Of a stretch of 64,000 bases of DNA, positions 47,111-56,402 are shown piece after piece. Source of the stretch: Burkholderiales bacterium JOSHI_001 (GTDB taxonomy: Bacteria > Pseudomonadota > Gammaproteobacteria > Burkholderiales > Burkholderiaceae_C); assembly GCA_000244995.1 (NCBI GenBank), contig CM001438.1, positions 4,116,090 to 4,180,089 of the forward strand, read 5' to 3'. Position 1 is the first letter of the stretch. Each line of letters starts with the position of its first letter. The translations under genes were made by a program, and so were the position numbers. The notes below the pieces were generated by a model. It was given only the letters and a program-made list of their open reading frames with translations. It did not search any database and was not told the DNA's origin.

Positions 47111-48421
47111 TCAGCCGGCGTCGCGGGCCAGCAGCAGGCCACTGAACTGCCAGCGGGCGTCGGCCGGAAAGAAGTTGCGGTAGGTGGCGCGGATGTGACT
47201 TCGCGGGGTGGCACAGGAGCCGCCGCGCAGCACCTGCTGGTTGAGCATGAACTTGCCGTTGTACTCGCCCACCGCGCCGTCCCAGGGCTGGAAGCCGGGA
47301 TAAGGCTCGTAGGCGCTGCGGGTCCAGGCCCACACGTCGCCCATCCACGGCGGCAGGCTGCCGCCTTCGGTGGGCAAGGGGTGCAGGGCCTGGCTGTCGG
47401 CGAAGTGGCCGGCTGCGATGTGGGCGGCCTCGTTCGGCGCCACCGCGGCTTCCCACTCGGCTTCGGTGGGCAGGCGCGCGCCGCGAAAGGCGCCGTGCGT
47501 GGCGGCCAGCCAGCGGCAGTAGGCATCGGCCTCGAAGAAGCTGATGTGGGCGATGGGCGTGTGCGGGTCGATGGGCACGCGGCCATGCAAAGTGAAACTG
47601 CTGAACTGGTCGATGCCATCCCCTTCGGTGCGCCAGTACAGCGGCACCTGCACGCCCTGGGCCTGCACCCAGTCCCAGCCGGTCGACAACCACCAGCGCG
47701 GCTCGCGGTAGCCCCCGTCGGCCACGAATTGAGCCCAGTCACCGTGCGTCACGTGCCGGCTGGCCAGGGCATAGGGCTGCAGCCACACGGGGTGGCGCGG
47801 GCCTTCGTTGTCGAACGCGAAGCCGGGCCCGTCGTGCCCGATGTCGTGCCGCCCGCCAGGCCGGTGCAGCCATTGGACGGGCGCGGGTTGTACCGGCGCC
47901 AGCGGCCAGCGCGGTGTGTAGGTCGGCTGCAGCGGGTTGGCCGCCAGCAGGTGTTTCAGGTCGGTCAGCAGCAACTCCTGGTGTTGCTGCTCGTGGTGCA
48001 GGCCCAGTTCAAGCAGCGCCAGGGCTTCATCACCTGGGCCGCGGCGCAGCAGCGCCGCCAGGCGCTCATCCACCTGTTCGCGCCAGGCCAGCACCTCCGC
48101 CAGGCCGGGCCGGGTCAACAAGCCGCGCTGCGGCCGCGGGTGCTTGTCGCCCACTGCGTTGTAGTAGCTGTTGAACAGCACGCGGTAGGTCGGGTTGAAG
48201 GCGCGGAAACGCGGCTCGAAGCGTTCCAGCACCAGGGTTTCGAAGAACCAGGTGGTGTGCGCCAGGTGCCACTTGGCCGGGCTGGCGTCCGGCATGGACT
48301 GGGCCTGACAGTCTTCGGCCGACAGCGGCGCCACCAGGTCCGCGCTGCGGGCACGCACTGCGCGCAGGCGCTGGGCCAGGGCGCCGACGCTCTGGTCGGT
48401 GGATTGCGGCAAAGCGGTCAT
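47111..48421 (-). CDS. EgtB/SenA-type iron-dependent sulfoxide synthase
   Basis: A 436-residue protein with an N-terminal DinB-like helical bundle and a C-terminal formylglycine-enzyme (FGE-sulfatase) domain, the EgtB layout. The iron ligands appear as H52/H55 in 'AKWHLAHTTWFFE' and the 'LHHEQQHQELLL' motif near residue 140. 'GHDGPGFAFDNEGPRH' and 'RLPTEAEWEAA' are FGE-domain features. EgtB joins a thiol donor to hercynine for ergothioneine; the related SenA makes selenoneine. No methyltransferase EgtD and no SenB/SenC gene is in the window, so the choice cannot be made here. The start at 48421 gives 'MTALPQSTDQSV'. Confidence 0.88.
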   Translation of the reverse strand: MTALPQSTDQSVGALAQRLRAVRARSADLVAPLSAEDCQAQSMPDASPAKWHLAHTTWFFETLVLERFEPRFRAFNPTYRVLFNSYYNAVGDKHPRPQRGLLTRPGLAEVLAWREQVDERLAALLRRGPGDEALALLELGLHHEQQHQELLLTDLKHLLAANPLQPTYTPRWPLAPVQPAPVQWLHRPGGRHDIGHDGPGFAFDNEGPRHPVWLQPYALASRHVTHGDWAQFVADGGYREPRWWLSTGWDWVQAQGVQVPLYWRTEGDGIDQFSSFTLHGRVPIDPHTPIAHISFFEADAYCRWLAATHGAFRGARLPTEAEWEAAVAPNEAAHIAAGHFADSQALHPLPTEGGSLPPWMGDVWAWTRSAYEPYPGFQPWDGAVGEYNGKFMLNQQVLRGGSCATPRSHIRATYRNFFPADARWQFSGLLLARDAG

Positions 48422-48626
48422 GCAGTCTCCTGGCGGGCTGGGTCGCAGACGCCTCCCAACCATTACACCGCAGGGTCCACATTGGCTGGTGGCCCGGTAC
48501 CCATACCGCGGCCAGAGGGAATTGAATGCGCACCCCTGACAAGCTGCCCTGGACCGGGCGCTGAACCCGCCTGGCATGGGCACTGATTTCTCGTGCACGC
48601 CGCACCAGCGGCCGCGAAGGCGTGGG

Positions 48627-49118
48627 TCAGAGTGCGCAGGTCACCGGCTTCGCCTTCAGCAGCCGGATCAGCACCGCGGGTTCCAGGCCCACCAGATAAC
48701 CTCGACGCCCGCCGTTGATGGCGATGCGCGGCAGCCCCAGGATGGTTTCTTCCACGTACACCGGCACCCCCGGGCGCTTGAAGCCGAAGGGCGAGGTGCC
48801 GCCCACCAGGTAGCCGGAATGGCGCTGCGCCACCTCGGGCTTGCAGGGCTCCACGCTCTTGGCCCCGATGGCGCGCGCCAGGTTCTTGGTGCTGACCTGC
48901 TTGTCGCCGTGCATCAGCACGACCAGGGGCTCGGCCTGGTCGTCCTGCATCACCAGGGTCTTCACCACCGCGTGTTCGTCCCAGCCCAGTTGCCTGGCCG
49001 ATTCGGCGGTGCCGCCGTGGTCCACGTAGTCGTAGGGGTGCTCGGTGAAGACCACCCCCGCGGCCTTCAAGGCCACCGTGGCCGGTGTGGCGCTGACGTG
49101 CTTGTCCTTCTTCGCCAT
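48627..49118 (-). CDS. ybaK: YbaK-type Cys-tRNA(Pro)/aminoacyl-tRNA deacylase
   Basis: A 163-residue trans-editing protein that removes mischarged amino acids, usually Cys, from tRNA(Pro). Family features are 'HPYDYVDHGGTAESARQLG', the catalytic-site lysine region 'AVVKTLVMQ', 'GDKQVSTKNLARAIGAKSVE' and 'GYLVGGTSPFGFKRPGVPV'. Length is full. It starts 10 bp after the aldo-keto reductase gene and is probably co-transcribed with it. Confidence 0.93.
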   Translation of the reverse strand: MAKKDKHVSATPATVALKAAGVVFTEHPYDYVDHGGTAESARQLGWDEHAVVKTLVMQDDQAEPLVVLMHGDKQVSTKNLARAIGAKSVEPCKPEVAQRHSGYLVGGTSPFGFKRPGVPVYVEETILGLPRIAINGGRRGYLVGLEPAVLIRLLKAKPVTCAL

Positions 49119-49128
49119 GGCCGGCCTT

Positions 49129-50190
49129 TCACTGCGCCGGGTCGCGGATCTCCCAGCGGATGCGGTCGATCTCGGCCAGCAGTTCGGGCGACAGCGTGGT
49201 GCCCCAGGCCTTCAGGTTTTCTTCCAGGTGCGCCGTGCTGGTGACGCCGATGATGGTGGATGCAACCCGCCAACTGCCATAGCAGAAGGCCAGCGCCATC
49301 TGCGTGGGCGTCAGGCCGTGTTCCCGCGCCAGCGCGTTGTAGCGCCGCGCCGCGGCCAGGGCCTCGGGCCGAGCCCAGCGCTGCTTGCGCATGGTCTCGA
49401 ACTGCGCCAGCCGGCCCAGGCCGGGCTGGCCAGGGTCGAAGCCGGGGCCGTCGTACTTGCCGGTCAGCGCGCCAAAACCCAAGGGCGAATAGGCCAGCAG
49501 GCTGACCTTGTCGCGCCACATGATTTCGTCCAGCCCGTTGTCCACGATGCGGTTGACCAGCGCATAGGGGTTCTGCACCGTGGCCACGCGCGGCAGGCCA
49601 TGTTGTTCGGCCACCTTCAGGAATTCGGCCAGGCCCCAGGGGGTTTCGTTCGACAGGCCAATGGCCCGCACCTTGCCCGCCTTCACCAGGCTGTGCAGCG
49701 CCTGCAACTGGTCGTGCACCGACGTTTGTGGCTTTTCCTTCGTGGGGTCGAAGTACACGCCACCGAACTGCGGCACGTTGCGGTTGGGCCAGTGGATCTG
49801 GTAGAGGTCGATCACCTCGGTCTGCAGGCGCTTCAGGCTGTCATGGCAGGCCTTGACGAAGTCCTGCGGCTCCACATCGGCCTTGCCGGCGCGTATCCAG
49901 TCCATGCCGCGCGCGGGGCCGGCGATCTTGGTGGCCAGCACCACTTTCTTGCGCGCGTCCGGGCGCTTGGCGAACCAGCGGCCGAGGATGGTTTCGGTGC
50001 TGCCGAAGGTTTCGGCGCGGGCCGGCACCGCGTACATCTCGGCGGTGTCGATGAAGTTGATGCCGCGCTCCAGGCTGAGGTCCAGGATGCGGTGGGCGTC
50101 GGCCTCGTTGACCTGCTGGCCGAAGGTCATGGTGCCCAGGCAAATGGGGGTGACGCGCAGGTCGCTGGTGCCGAGGGAGACAAGTTGCAT
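49129..50190 (-). CDS. Tas-like NADP(H)-dependent aldo-keto reductase
   Basis: A 353-residue TIM-barrel oxidoreductase. 'VTPICLGTMTFGQQVNEADA' and 'GINFIDTAEMYAVP' at the start, with the catalytic Asp and Tyr, and 'VIDLYQIHWPNRNVPQFGG' are characteristic of the Tas/YghZ branch. It should reduce small aldehydes or ketones with NADPH; the natural substrate is unknown. ybaK follows after 10 bp. The ATG at 50190 is well placed and gives full family length. Confidence 0.92.
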   Translation of the reverse strand: MQLVSLGTSDLRVTPICLGTMTFGQQVNEADAHRILDLSLERGINFIDTAEMYAVPARAETFGSTETILGRWFAKRPDARKKVVLATKIAGPARGMDWIRAGKADVEPQDFVKACHDSLKRLQTEVIDLYQIHWPNRNVPQFGGVYFDPTKEKPQTSVHDQLQALHSLVKAGKVRAIGLSNETPWGLAEFLKVAEQHGLPRVATVQNPYALVNRIVDNGLDEIMWRDKVSLLAYSPLGFGALTGKYDGPGFDPGQPGLGRLAQFETMRKQRWARPEALAAARRYNALAREHGLTPTQMALAFCYGSWRVASTIIGVTSTAHLEENLKAWGTTLSPELLAEIDRIRWEIRDPAQ

Positions 50191-50243
50191 GGCGATGGAC
50201 GGTCAGGGTTTCGCGGGGCCGACAGTGTGCCGCAAAGCGGCCT

Positions 50244-51605
50244 TCAGGCCCGCAGCAGGTGGATCACCAGGCCCAGCACGGCGCTGGCCGCGATGACCTC
50301 GATGACCCCGCGCTTGAACTTCAGCAGCGCCAGCGCGGCACCCAGCGCCAGCAATGCCGAAGGCCACTCGAAGGGCCCTTGCCAGCCTTGCGGCCACAGC
50401 ACGTGCCAGCCGAACACCAGCGCCAGGTTCAGCACCACCCCCACCACCGCTGCGGTGATGGCGGCCAGCGGCGCAGTGAAATGCAGGTCGTCGTGCGTGG
50501 CCTCCACCAGCGGTGCGCCGGCCAGGATGAACAGGAAGGACGGCAGGAAGGTGAACCAGGTCACCAGCAGCGCGGCCACGGTGGCCGACCCCAGCGGGTG
50601 CGCGGCGCCGAACAGCCCCGCCAGTTCGCTGCTCTGCCAGCCGCCCACGAAACCGACGAAAGTGACCACCATGATCAAGGGCCCCGGCGTGGTTTCACCC
50701 AGCGCCAGGCCGTCGATCATCTGCGCGCCGCTCAGCCAGCCGAAGTGCGACACCGCCCCCTGGTACACATAGGGCAGCACCGCGTAGGCGCCGCCGAAGG
50801 TCAGCAGCGCGGCCTTGGTGAAAAACCAGCCCATCTGCGCCAGCGGACCCTGCACGCCCTGCACCCAGGCGGCCAGCGCCATGGGGGCGGCCCACAACAA
50901 GGCCCCCACGCCCACCACCACCGCCAGGCGGCCGGGCGCGAACCTGGCGTGGGGTGGCGGCGGCGTGTCATCGTCGATCCAGGCCGGCGCATGCGTGGCA
51001 CCAGCCTTGCCGTGCCCACCACCGGTCTTGAAGGCCTGCGGCCAGTGCCGGCTGCCCAGCCAGCCGATGGCCGCGGCGCCTGCCACGATGGCCGGGAAGG
51101 GCAACTCACCAACGAAGATGGCCACGAAAGCCGCCACCGCCACGGCCCACAGCAGCCGGTGCTTCAAGGCCCGGTCGCCGATGCGGTGCACCGCCTGCAC
51201 CACGATGGCCGTGACCGCGGGCTTGATGCCGTACAGCAGCCCCGCCACCACGGCCAGGTGGCCATAGGCCATGTAGATGCCCGACAGCGCCAGCAGGATC
51301 AGCAGCGAAGGCAGCACGAACAGCGCCCCGGCCACGATGCCGCCGCGCGTGCCGTGCATCAGCCAGCCCAGGTAGGTGGCCAGCTGCTGCGCTTCCGGCC
51401 CCGGCAGCAGCATGCAGTAGTTCAGCGCATGCAGGAAACGCCGTTCGCTGATCCAGCGGCGGCGCTCCACCAGTTCGGCATGCATGATGGCGATCTGCCC
51501 GGCCGGCCCGCCGAAACTGACGAAGCCCAGCTTCAGCCAGAAGGCCAGCGCCGCCGCGAAACTGATGGGGGGCGTGGCAGCAGTCGGGCTCGCGGGCAGG
51601 GGCAT
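50244..51605 (-). CDS. chrA: ChrA chromate transporter (two-domain)
   Basis: A 453-residue inner-membrane protein of the CHR family, with two homologous halves and about ten hydrophobic helices. The first half has 'LKLGFVSFGGPAGQIAIMHA' and 'LLPGPEAQQLATYLGW'; the second has 'LLTFGGAYAVLPYVYQ' and 'LGETTPGPLIMVVTFVGF'. It exports chromate and sometimes sulfate-like anions. No chrB regulator is beside it. It starts 25 bp after pqqE on the same strand, so read-through from the pqq operon is possible. Confidence 0.94.
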   Translation of the reverse strand: MPLPASPTAATPPISFAAALAFWLKLGFVSFGGPAGQIAIMHAELVERRRWISERRFLHALNYCMLLPGPEAQQLATYLGWLMHGTRGGIVAGALFVLPSLLILLALSGIYMAYGHLAVVAGLLYGIKPAVTAIVVQAVHRIGDRALKHRLLWAVAVAAFVAIFVGELPFPAIVAGAAAIGWLGSRHWPQAFKTGGGHGKAGATHAPAWIDDDTPPPPHARFAPGRLAVVVGVGALLWAAPMALAAWVQGVQGPLAQMGWFFTKAALLTFGGAYAVLPYVYQGAVSHFGWLSGAQMIDGLALGETTPGPLIMVVTFVGFVGGWQSSELAGLFGAAHPLGSATVAALLVTWFTFLPSFLFILAGAPLVEATHDDLHFTAPLAAITAAVVGVVLNLALVFGWHVLWPQGWQGPFEWPSALLALGAALALLKFKRGVIEVIAASAVLGLVIHLLRA

Positions 51606-51630
51606 GCCTGCATGATGCCCCCAAATGCCC

Positions 51631-52785
51631 TCAGACCTGCGGCAGCGCGCTCTCTGCGGCCAGCTTCAGCGAAGTGGCCCGATCACGGAAGACCAGGGGC
51701 TGCTCGCGCGCCAAGGGCTGCGCGCTTTCGGCCAGGGCCACGGCCGCCTTCACCAGGCCGTGGTGCGGGCTCTTGCTGCACACCGGGTCGGCGGCGTCCA
51801 TGTCCTGCGCCAGCATGTAGGCCTGGCAGCGGCAGCCGCCCAGGTCGCGCTCCTTGTGTTCGCAGCTCACACAAGGCTCTTTCATCCAGCCGGTGCCGCG
51901 GAAGCGGTTGAAGCCGGGGCTGTCGAACCAGATGTCGCGCACCGAGGTGTCACGCACGTTCGGGAAGCTCAAACCCGGCAGCATTTTGGCGGTGTGGCAG
52001 GGTAGCGCCGTGCCGTCGGGCGCGATGTTCAGGAAGGTGCTGCCCCAGCCGTTGACGCAGCGCTTGGGCGTGCCTTCGTGGTAGTCGGGCGCCACGAAGA
52101 AGAGCTTCATCTGCTCGCCCAGGCGCAGGCGCCACTGGTCGGTGATGGCCTCGGCGCGCTTCAACTGTTCGGTGGTGGGCAGCAGGTGAGCCCGGTTCAC
52201 CTGGGCCCAGGAGTAGTACTGGGTGTTGGCCAGTTCTAGGTATTCGGCGCCCAGGTCGGCGGCCATGCCGATGATGCGGTCGATGTGTTCGATGTTCATC
52301 CTGTGAATGACCACGTTCATCACCATGGGCCAGCCGTTGGCCTTGATGCTGCGGGCCACGCGTTGCTTCAGCTCGAAGGTCTTGGTGTGCGACAGGAAGT
52401 CATTCACCTCGCGGGTGCTGTCCTGGAAGGACAGCTGCACATGGTCCAGCCCGGCTTCCTTCAGTGCCGCCGCGCGCGCTTCGCTGAAGCCCACGCCGGA
52501 CGTGAGCAGGTTGGTGTAGTAGCCCAGGCGCCGCGCCTCGGCCACCAGCACTTCCAGGTCGTCGCGCAGCAGCGGCTCGCCGCCGGAGAAGCCGCATTGC
52601 ACCGAGCCCAGTTCACGCGCTTCGCGCAGCACGCGCAGCCAGTCCTCGGTGCCCAGTTCCTGGTCCTGGGTGGCGAAATCCACCGGGTTGTAGCAGAACA
52701 CACAGTGCAAGGGGCAGCGGTAGGTCAGCTCCGCCAGCAGCCACAGCGGGGGCCCCACGCTGTTGGCGGCCGGACTCAGTCCCAC
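51631..52785 (-). CDS. pqqE: PQQ biosynthesis radical SAM enzyme PqqE
   Basis: The 384-residue enzyme forms the first carbon-carbon bond between Glu and Tyr of the PqqA peptide. The radical SAM cluster motif is C24-x3-C28-x2-C31 in 'TYRCPLHCVFCYNP'. A SPASM domain with auxiliary-cluster cysteines follows ('CVSCEHKERDLGGCRCQ'). The GTG start at 52785 overlaps pqqD by 10 bp and gives the normal length; a longer frame read upstream overlaps pqqD and is not real. It needs PqqD as peptide chaperone. Confidence 0.96.
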   Translation of the reverse strand: MGLSPAANSVGPPLWLLAELTYRCPLHCVFCYNPVDFATQDQELGTEDWLRVLREARELGSVQCGFSGGEPLLRDDLEVLVAEARRLGYYTNLLTSGVGFSEARAAALKEAGLDHVQLSFQDSTREVNDFLSHTKTFELKQRVARSIKANGWPMVMNVVIHRMNIEHIDRIIGMAADLGAEYLELANTQYYSWAQVNRAHLLPTTEQLKRAEAITDQWRLRLGEQMKLFFVAPDYHEGTPKRCVNGWGSTFLNIAPDGTALPCHTAKMLPGLSFPNVRDTSVRDIWFDSPGFNRFRGTGWMKEPCVSCEHKERDLGGCRCQAYMLAQDMDAADPVCSKSPHHGLVKAAVALAESAQPLAREQPLVFRDRATSLKLAAESALPQV

Positions 52786-53057
52786 TGCAGCCACCGCTGC
52801 TGCCCCGCCATGCGGACGAAGGCTTCCACGTCGCCGTGCAGGCCCTGCGCGTTGAACACCGTCTCCAGCTCGTTCACGATGGCACCCAGTGACCTTTCGC
52901 CGTCGCAGCGCTTCATGATTTCGCCCGCGCTGGGGTTCAGCTTCACCATGCCTTCGGGGTACAACAGCACGTGGGCGTCCTGCGCCGGTTCCCACTGCAG
53001 GCGAAAGCCCGCGCCCACGCGCGGCACCACCGTGGTTGCCAGGCTGGGGCCGTTCAT
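52776..53057 (-). CDS. pqqD: PQQ biosynthesis peptide chaperone PqqD
   Basis: A 93-residue RiPP recognition element that binds PqqA and presents it to PqqE. '[20 protein letters not shown]'-type start (here '[16 protein letters not shown]'), '[20 protein letters not shown]' and the C-terminal winged part are typical. The ATG at 53057 lies in a 4-bp ATGA overlap with pqqC, and its end overlaps pqqE, so the three are tightly coupled. Confidence 0.95.
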   Translation of the reverse strand: MNGPSLATTVVPRVGAGFRLQWEPAQDAHVLLYPEGMVKLNPSAGEIMKRCDGERSLGAIVNELETVFNAQGLHGDVEAFVRMAGQQRWLQWD

Positions 53058-53761
53058 GCCTGCACCCCGTAACGCTGGGCCATGGCGTCGTTCATGGCCC
53101 ACAGGATGTCCAGCTTGAACTGCAGCACGTCCAGCGCACGCTGCTGCAGGGCGTGGGTGTTGAAGTGCGACAGCGTCACCTCCAGGCCCTGCTCCACGTC
53201 GCGCCGCGCCTGGCTGACGCGGTTGCGGAAGTACTGCAGCCCGGCCGATTCGATCCAGGGGTAGTGCTCGGGCCAGGTGGCCAGGCGCTGCTTGTGGATT
53301 TCCGGCGCGAACAGCTCGGTGAGCGACGAACACACCGCCTCCTGCCAGGGCACACGGCGCGCGAAGTTCACGTAGGCGTCCACCGCGAAGCGCAGCGCGG
53401 GGATGGCGTGGCGCTCGTCCATCACCTCTTCGCGGGTCAGGCCCACGGCCTGCGCCAGACGCAGCCAGGCTTCGATGCCGCCTTCGTCCTTCACGCCACC
53501 CAGCTCGAAGCCGTCATGGTCCAGGATGCGCTGGATCCAGCCGCGCCGCACGTCACGGTCGGGGCAGTTGGCCAGGATGGCGGCGTCCTTGACGGGAATG
53601 GCCTGCTGGTACAGGAAGCGGTTGGCCACCCAGCCGCGCACCTGTTCCTTGCTGGCCTTGCCGGTGTTCAGCATGACGTTGAAGGGGTGGTGGATGTGGT
53701 ACGCCTTGCCGCGCTCGCGCAGGCGGGCTTCGAATTCCACACGGTCCCAAGCCAGGGTCAT
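53054..53761 (-). CDS. pqqC: Pyrroloquinoline-quinone synthase PqqC
   Basis: A 235-residue cofactorless oxidase that catalyses the final ring closure and eight-electron oxidation to PQQ. '[20 protein letters not shown]', '[20 protein letters not shown]' and '[19 protein letters not shown]' are near-invariant PqqC segments. The ATG at 53761 begins '[18 protein letters not shown]'; longer readings into pqqB are spurious. It lies 11 bp behind pqqB and overlaps pqqD by 4 bp. Confidence 0.97.
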   Translation of the reverse strand: MTLAWDRVEFEARLRERGKAYHIHHPFNVMLNTGKASKEQVRGWVANRFLYQQAIPVKDAAILANCPDRDVRRGWIQRILDHDGFELGGVKDEGGIEAWLRLAQAVGLTREEVMDERHAIPALRFAVDAYVNFARRVPWQEAVCSSLTELFAPEIHKQRLATWPEHYPWIESAGLQYFRNRVSQARRDVEQGLEVTLSHFNTHALQQRALDVLQFKLDILWAMNDAMAQRYGVQA

Positions 53762-53772
53762 GGCGGTCTCCT

Positions 53773-54693
53773 TCAGAGCTGGATGTGCATCCCGTCCTCG
53801 CATACTTCGATGCGCTGCGCGGCCAGTTCGGCGCGCTGCGGCGAGTCTTCGTCCAGGATGGGGTTGGTGTTGTTGATGTGGATGAGCAGTCGCCGCGTGC
53901 GTGCGGGCAGTTGGGCCATCCACTCCATCATTCCGCCCGCGCCGCTTTGCGGCAGGTGGCCGATGTCGCGCGCCGTCTTGGTGGACAGGCCCAGGCGGAT
54001 CATCTCGTCGTCGGTCCAGAAGGTGCCGTCCACCAAGACGGCATCGGCGCCGTGCATGGCGTCCCACACCATGGGGGTCATCTCGCCCAGGCCGGGGGCA
54101 TAGAACAAGGTGGTGCCACGGCGGTCGTCCGTCACCAGCAGGCCGATGTTGTCGCCCGGCACGGGATGGTCGCGGTGCGGCGAATAGGGCGCCGGCTTGC
54201 TGTTCAGCGGCAGCGCACGCAGCGTGATTCCGGGCACGCCGGGCACGGCAAAGCGCTGGCCGTCCAGCGTGATGGCGTGGCGCTGAACGCCGCCAAAGTG
54301 GCCCAGCACCTTCAGCAGCGGCAGGCCGGTGGACAGGTCCTGCGCCACCTCGTCGGTGCACCACAGCGGCAGCGGTGCGCCGCGCTCGCGCAGCATCAGC
54401 AGGCCGGTGGCATGGTCGATCTGGCCGTCCATCAGCACCACGCCAGCGATGGCTGTGTCGCGCACGGCGCGGCCGGGCTGCAGCACGCGCGAGAAGCGGA
54501 TCTGCTCCAGGATGTCGGGCGAGGCGTTGAACAGGATGCCGTCGTCGCCCTCGTCATCGCGGATGAAGATGGACGACTGGGTGCGCGGCTTGGCGCGCAG
54601 GGTGCCGGCGCGCAGCCCGGCACAGTTGGCACAGTTGCAGTTCCACTGCGGGAAGCCGCCACCGGCCGAGGAGCCCAGGATGGTGATGCGCAT
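53773..54693 (-). CDS. pqqB: PQQ biosynthesis hydroxylase PqqB
   Basis: A 306-residue metallo-beta-lactamase-fold protein, now regarded as an iron-dependent hydroxylase acting on the Glu-Tyr intermediate. '[19 protein letters not shown]' fixes the start at 54693. '[10 protein letters not shown]', '[15 protein letters not shown]' and the C-terminal '[14 protein letters not shown]' are conserved family blocks. It follows pqqA by 53 bp in the standard A-B-C-D-E order. Confidence 0.96.
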   Translation of the reverse strand: MRITILGSSAGGGFPQWNCNCANCAGLRAGTLRAKPRTQSSIFIRDDEGDDGILFNASPDILEQIRFSRVLQPGRAVRDTAIAGVVLMDGQIDHATGLLMLRERGAPLPLWCTDEVAQDLSTGLPLLKVLGHFGGVQRHAITLDGQRFAVPGVPGITLRALPLNSKPAPYSPHRDHPVPGDNIGLLVTDDRRGTTLFYAPGLGEMTPMVWDAMHGADAVLVDGTFWTDDEMIRLGLSTKTARDIGHLPQSGAGGMMEWMAQLPARTRRLLIHINNTNPILDEDSPQRAELAAQRIEVCEDGMHIQL

Positions 54694-54746
54694 GGCAGGG
54701 GGTCGGTGCCCCGGCACGGGACCGGGGCGGGTGGGTCAGAAGGCCT

Positions 54747-54821
54747 TCAGCGCGCGGCCACGTACATCGTGATTTCGAAGCCGAAGCGGAAGTTCGTCGC
54801 GGTGGGGGTTTGCCATTGCAT
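54747..54821 (-). CDS. pqqA: PQQ precursor peptide PqqA
   Basis: A 24-residue peptide gene, too short for routine ORF calling. It begins 'MQWQTPTATNFRFGFEIT', and the two residues that become PQQ are present with the correct spacing: E16 and Y20 in 'EITMY'. A GGAG ribosome site lies 7 nt before the ATG. It opens the leftward pqq operon; transcript levels of pqqA normally exceed those of the downstream genes. Confidence 0.95.
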   Translation of the reverse strand: MQWQTPTATNFRFGFEITMYVAAR

Positions 54822-55022
54822 GTGAGGTCTCCAGTGGAAGTGGATGAAAAGGATCGGGTTGCAACCCGCGGTGAACTGTGGCGCCCGGCGGCGGCGCTGC
54901 CCAGGGCGGGGTTCTGCATAACGGCCTCATGAATTTCATGAATCGCGCGCCACCCTGCCCGGCGGGCTTGCGCGGCGCCGATACCATGCGCTGGTGATGG
55001 CCTGCCTGCACCCCTGCCGCCC
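54822..55022. promoter_or_regulatory. Divergent pqqA / kinase control region with TCATGAAT repeats
   Basis: The 200-bp gap separates pqqA (left) from the two-component genes (right). It contains an AT-rich patch with two copies of a TCATGAAT sequence 8 bp apart (54928-54935 and 54936-54943), each containing the 6-bp palindrome TCATGA, in otherwise GC-rich DNA. Together they resemble a tandem operator. The neighbouring LuxR-type regulator is an obvious candidate ligand. Promoter boxes could not be assigned with confidence. Confidence 0.45.
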
Positions 55023-56402
55023 ATGACGCTGCGGCTGAAGATCCACCTGCTGGTGGCGGCGCTGATGCTCGCCTTCGTGGCCGCGGTGCTGGGGCTGCAG
55101 CTGCGCGGCATGAAGGAGTCGGTGCGCGAAGAAGTGCTGGCCGCCAACCGCGTGGCCGCGCAACTGCTCAACCGCACCGCCTGGCTGTATGCCGCCCAGG
55201 GCGTGCCGGCGCTGCAGGCCTTCCTGCAAGGCCTGGGCCGGGTGCGCGCCAACGACATCGAGCTGCTGGACCGCAGCGGCAGCGCGCTCTACACCTCGCC
55301 GCCGTCGCCCTATAAGGCTGGGCGCGATGCGCCCGACTGGTTTGCCCGCCTGATCGGCCCGCCGCCTTCGGTGCAGGCCATCGATTTCCCCGACGGCAAG
55401 CTGGTGGTGCGCGGCAACGCGTCGCGCGCCGTGCTGGACGCCTGGGACAGCCTGATCGACCAGGGCGCGGTGGCGCTGGGCCTGCTGCTGGCGGCCAACG
55501 CGCTGGTCTTCTGGCTGGTGGGCCGCGCGGTGCGGCCTTTCGGCCAGGTGGTGGCCGCGCTGAACTCGGTGCAGGGCGGCCGCCTGGACGTGAGCCTGCC
55601 CGCCCTGCCCGGGCGCGAGGCCAACCGCATGGCCGAGGCCTTCAACCGCATGGTGACCGACCTGCGCGAGCACGTGGAAACCGAAAAGCGCGCGGTGCGG
55701 GCCGAGAAGCAGTTGTCCGACAGCCGCGAGCTGACGCGCTGGATCGACCAGCACATTGAACAGGAACGCCGCATGATCGCGCGCGAACTGCACGACGAAC
55801 TGGGCCAGAGCGTCACCGCGATGAAGAGCCTGGCGTTGGGCATCGCACAGCGCGCGCGGGGCCGCGACGACAGCACCGAGCAGGCCGCCCGCCTGGTGGC
55901 CGAAGAAGCCACGCGGCTGTACGACGCCATGCACGGCATCATCCCGCGGCTGACGCCGCTGGTGCTGGACAACTTCGGCCTGGCCGACGCCTTGACCGAC
56001 CTGGTGGCGCGCACCCGCCAGGCCCACCCCCAGGTGGCCCTCGAACTGCAGGTGGACCTGAAGGACACCCCGCTGGCCGCCGAAGCGGCGCTGGCGCTGT
56101 ACCGCGCGGCCCAGGAAGGCATCACCAACGCGCTGCGGCACGGCCCGGCCACGCGGCTGGCGCTGCAGGTGCAGGCCGACGCGGACGCGGTGGAACTGGC
56201 CTTGACCGACAACGGCCGTGGCCCGCCGCCCGACTGGGCCCGGCGCCAGGGACACTACGGCCTGGGCTGGTTGGCCGAGCGCGCGCAGTCGCTGCAGGGC
56301 AGCCTGGTGCTGGAGCCGGCCGCGCCGCAGGGCGCGCGCCTGCGCATGCGCCTGCCGTTGCCCGGCACAGCGCAACACACACCGAAAGGAGCCGCCGCGT
56401 GA
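55023..56402 (+). CDS. NarX-type (HisKA_3) sensor histidine kinase
   Basis: The 459-residue membrane kinase has helices near residues 8-27 and 155-178 around a periplasmic sensor of about 125 residues, then HAMP, a HisKA_3 dimerisation helix with the phospho-acceptor H257 in 'RELHDELGQSVTAMKS', and an ATPase domain ('LYRAAQEGITNALRHG', 'DNGRGPP'). It should phosphorylate the response regulator encoded in the next gene, which overlaps by 4 bp (GTGA). Its position opposite pqqA suggests that it senses a PQQ- or alcohol-related cue, as similar kinases do in Pseudomonas ethanol oxidation; this is inference. Confidence 0.92.
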   Translation: MTLRLKIHLLVAALMLAFVAAVLGLQLRGMKESVREEVLAANRVAAQLLNRTAWLYAAQGVPALQAFLQGLGRVRANDIELLDRSGSALYTSPPSPYKAGRDAPDWFARLIGPPPSVQAIDFPDGKLVVRGNASRAVLDAWDSLIDQGAVALGLLLAANALVFWLVGRAVRPFGQVVAALNSVQGGRLDVSLPALPGREANRMAEAFNRMVTDLREHVETEKRAVRAEKQLSDSRELTRWIDQHIEQERRMIARELHDELGQSVTAMKSLALGIAQRARGRDDSTEQAARLVAEEATRLYDAMHGIIPRLTPLVLDNFGLADALTDLVARTRQAHPQVALELQVDLKDTPLAAEAALALYRAAQEGITNALRHGPATRLALQVQADADAVELALTDNGRGPPPDWARRQGHYGLGWLAERAQSLQGSLVLEPAAPQGARLRMRLPLPGTAQHTPKGAAA

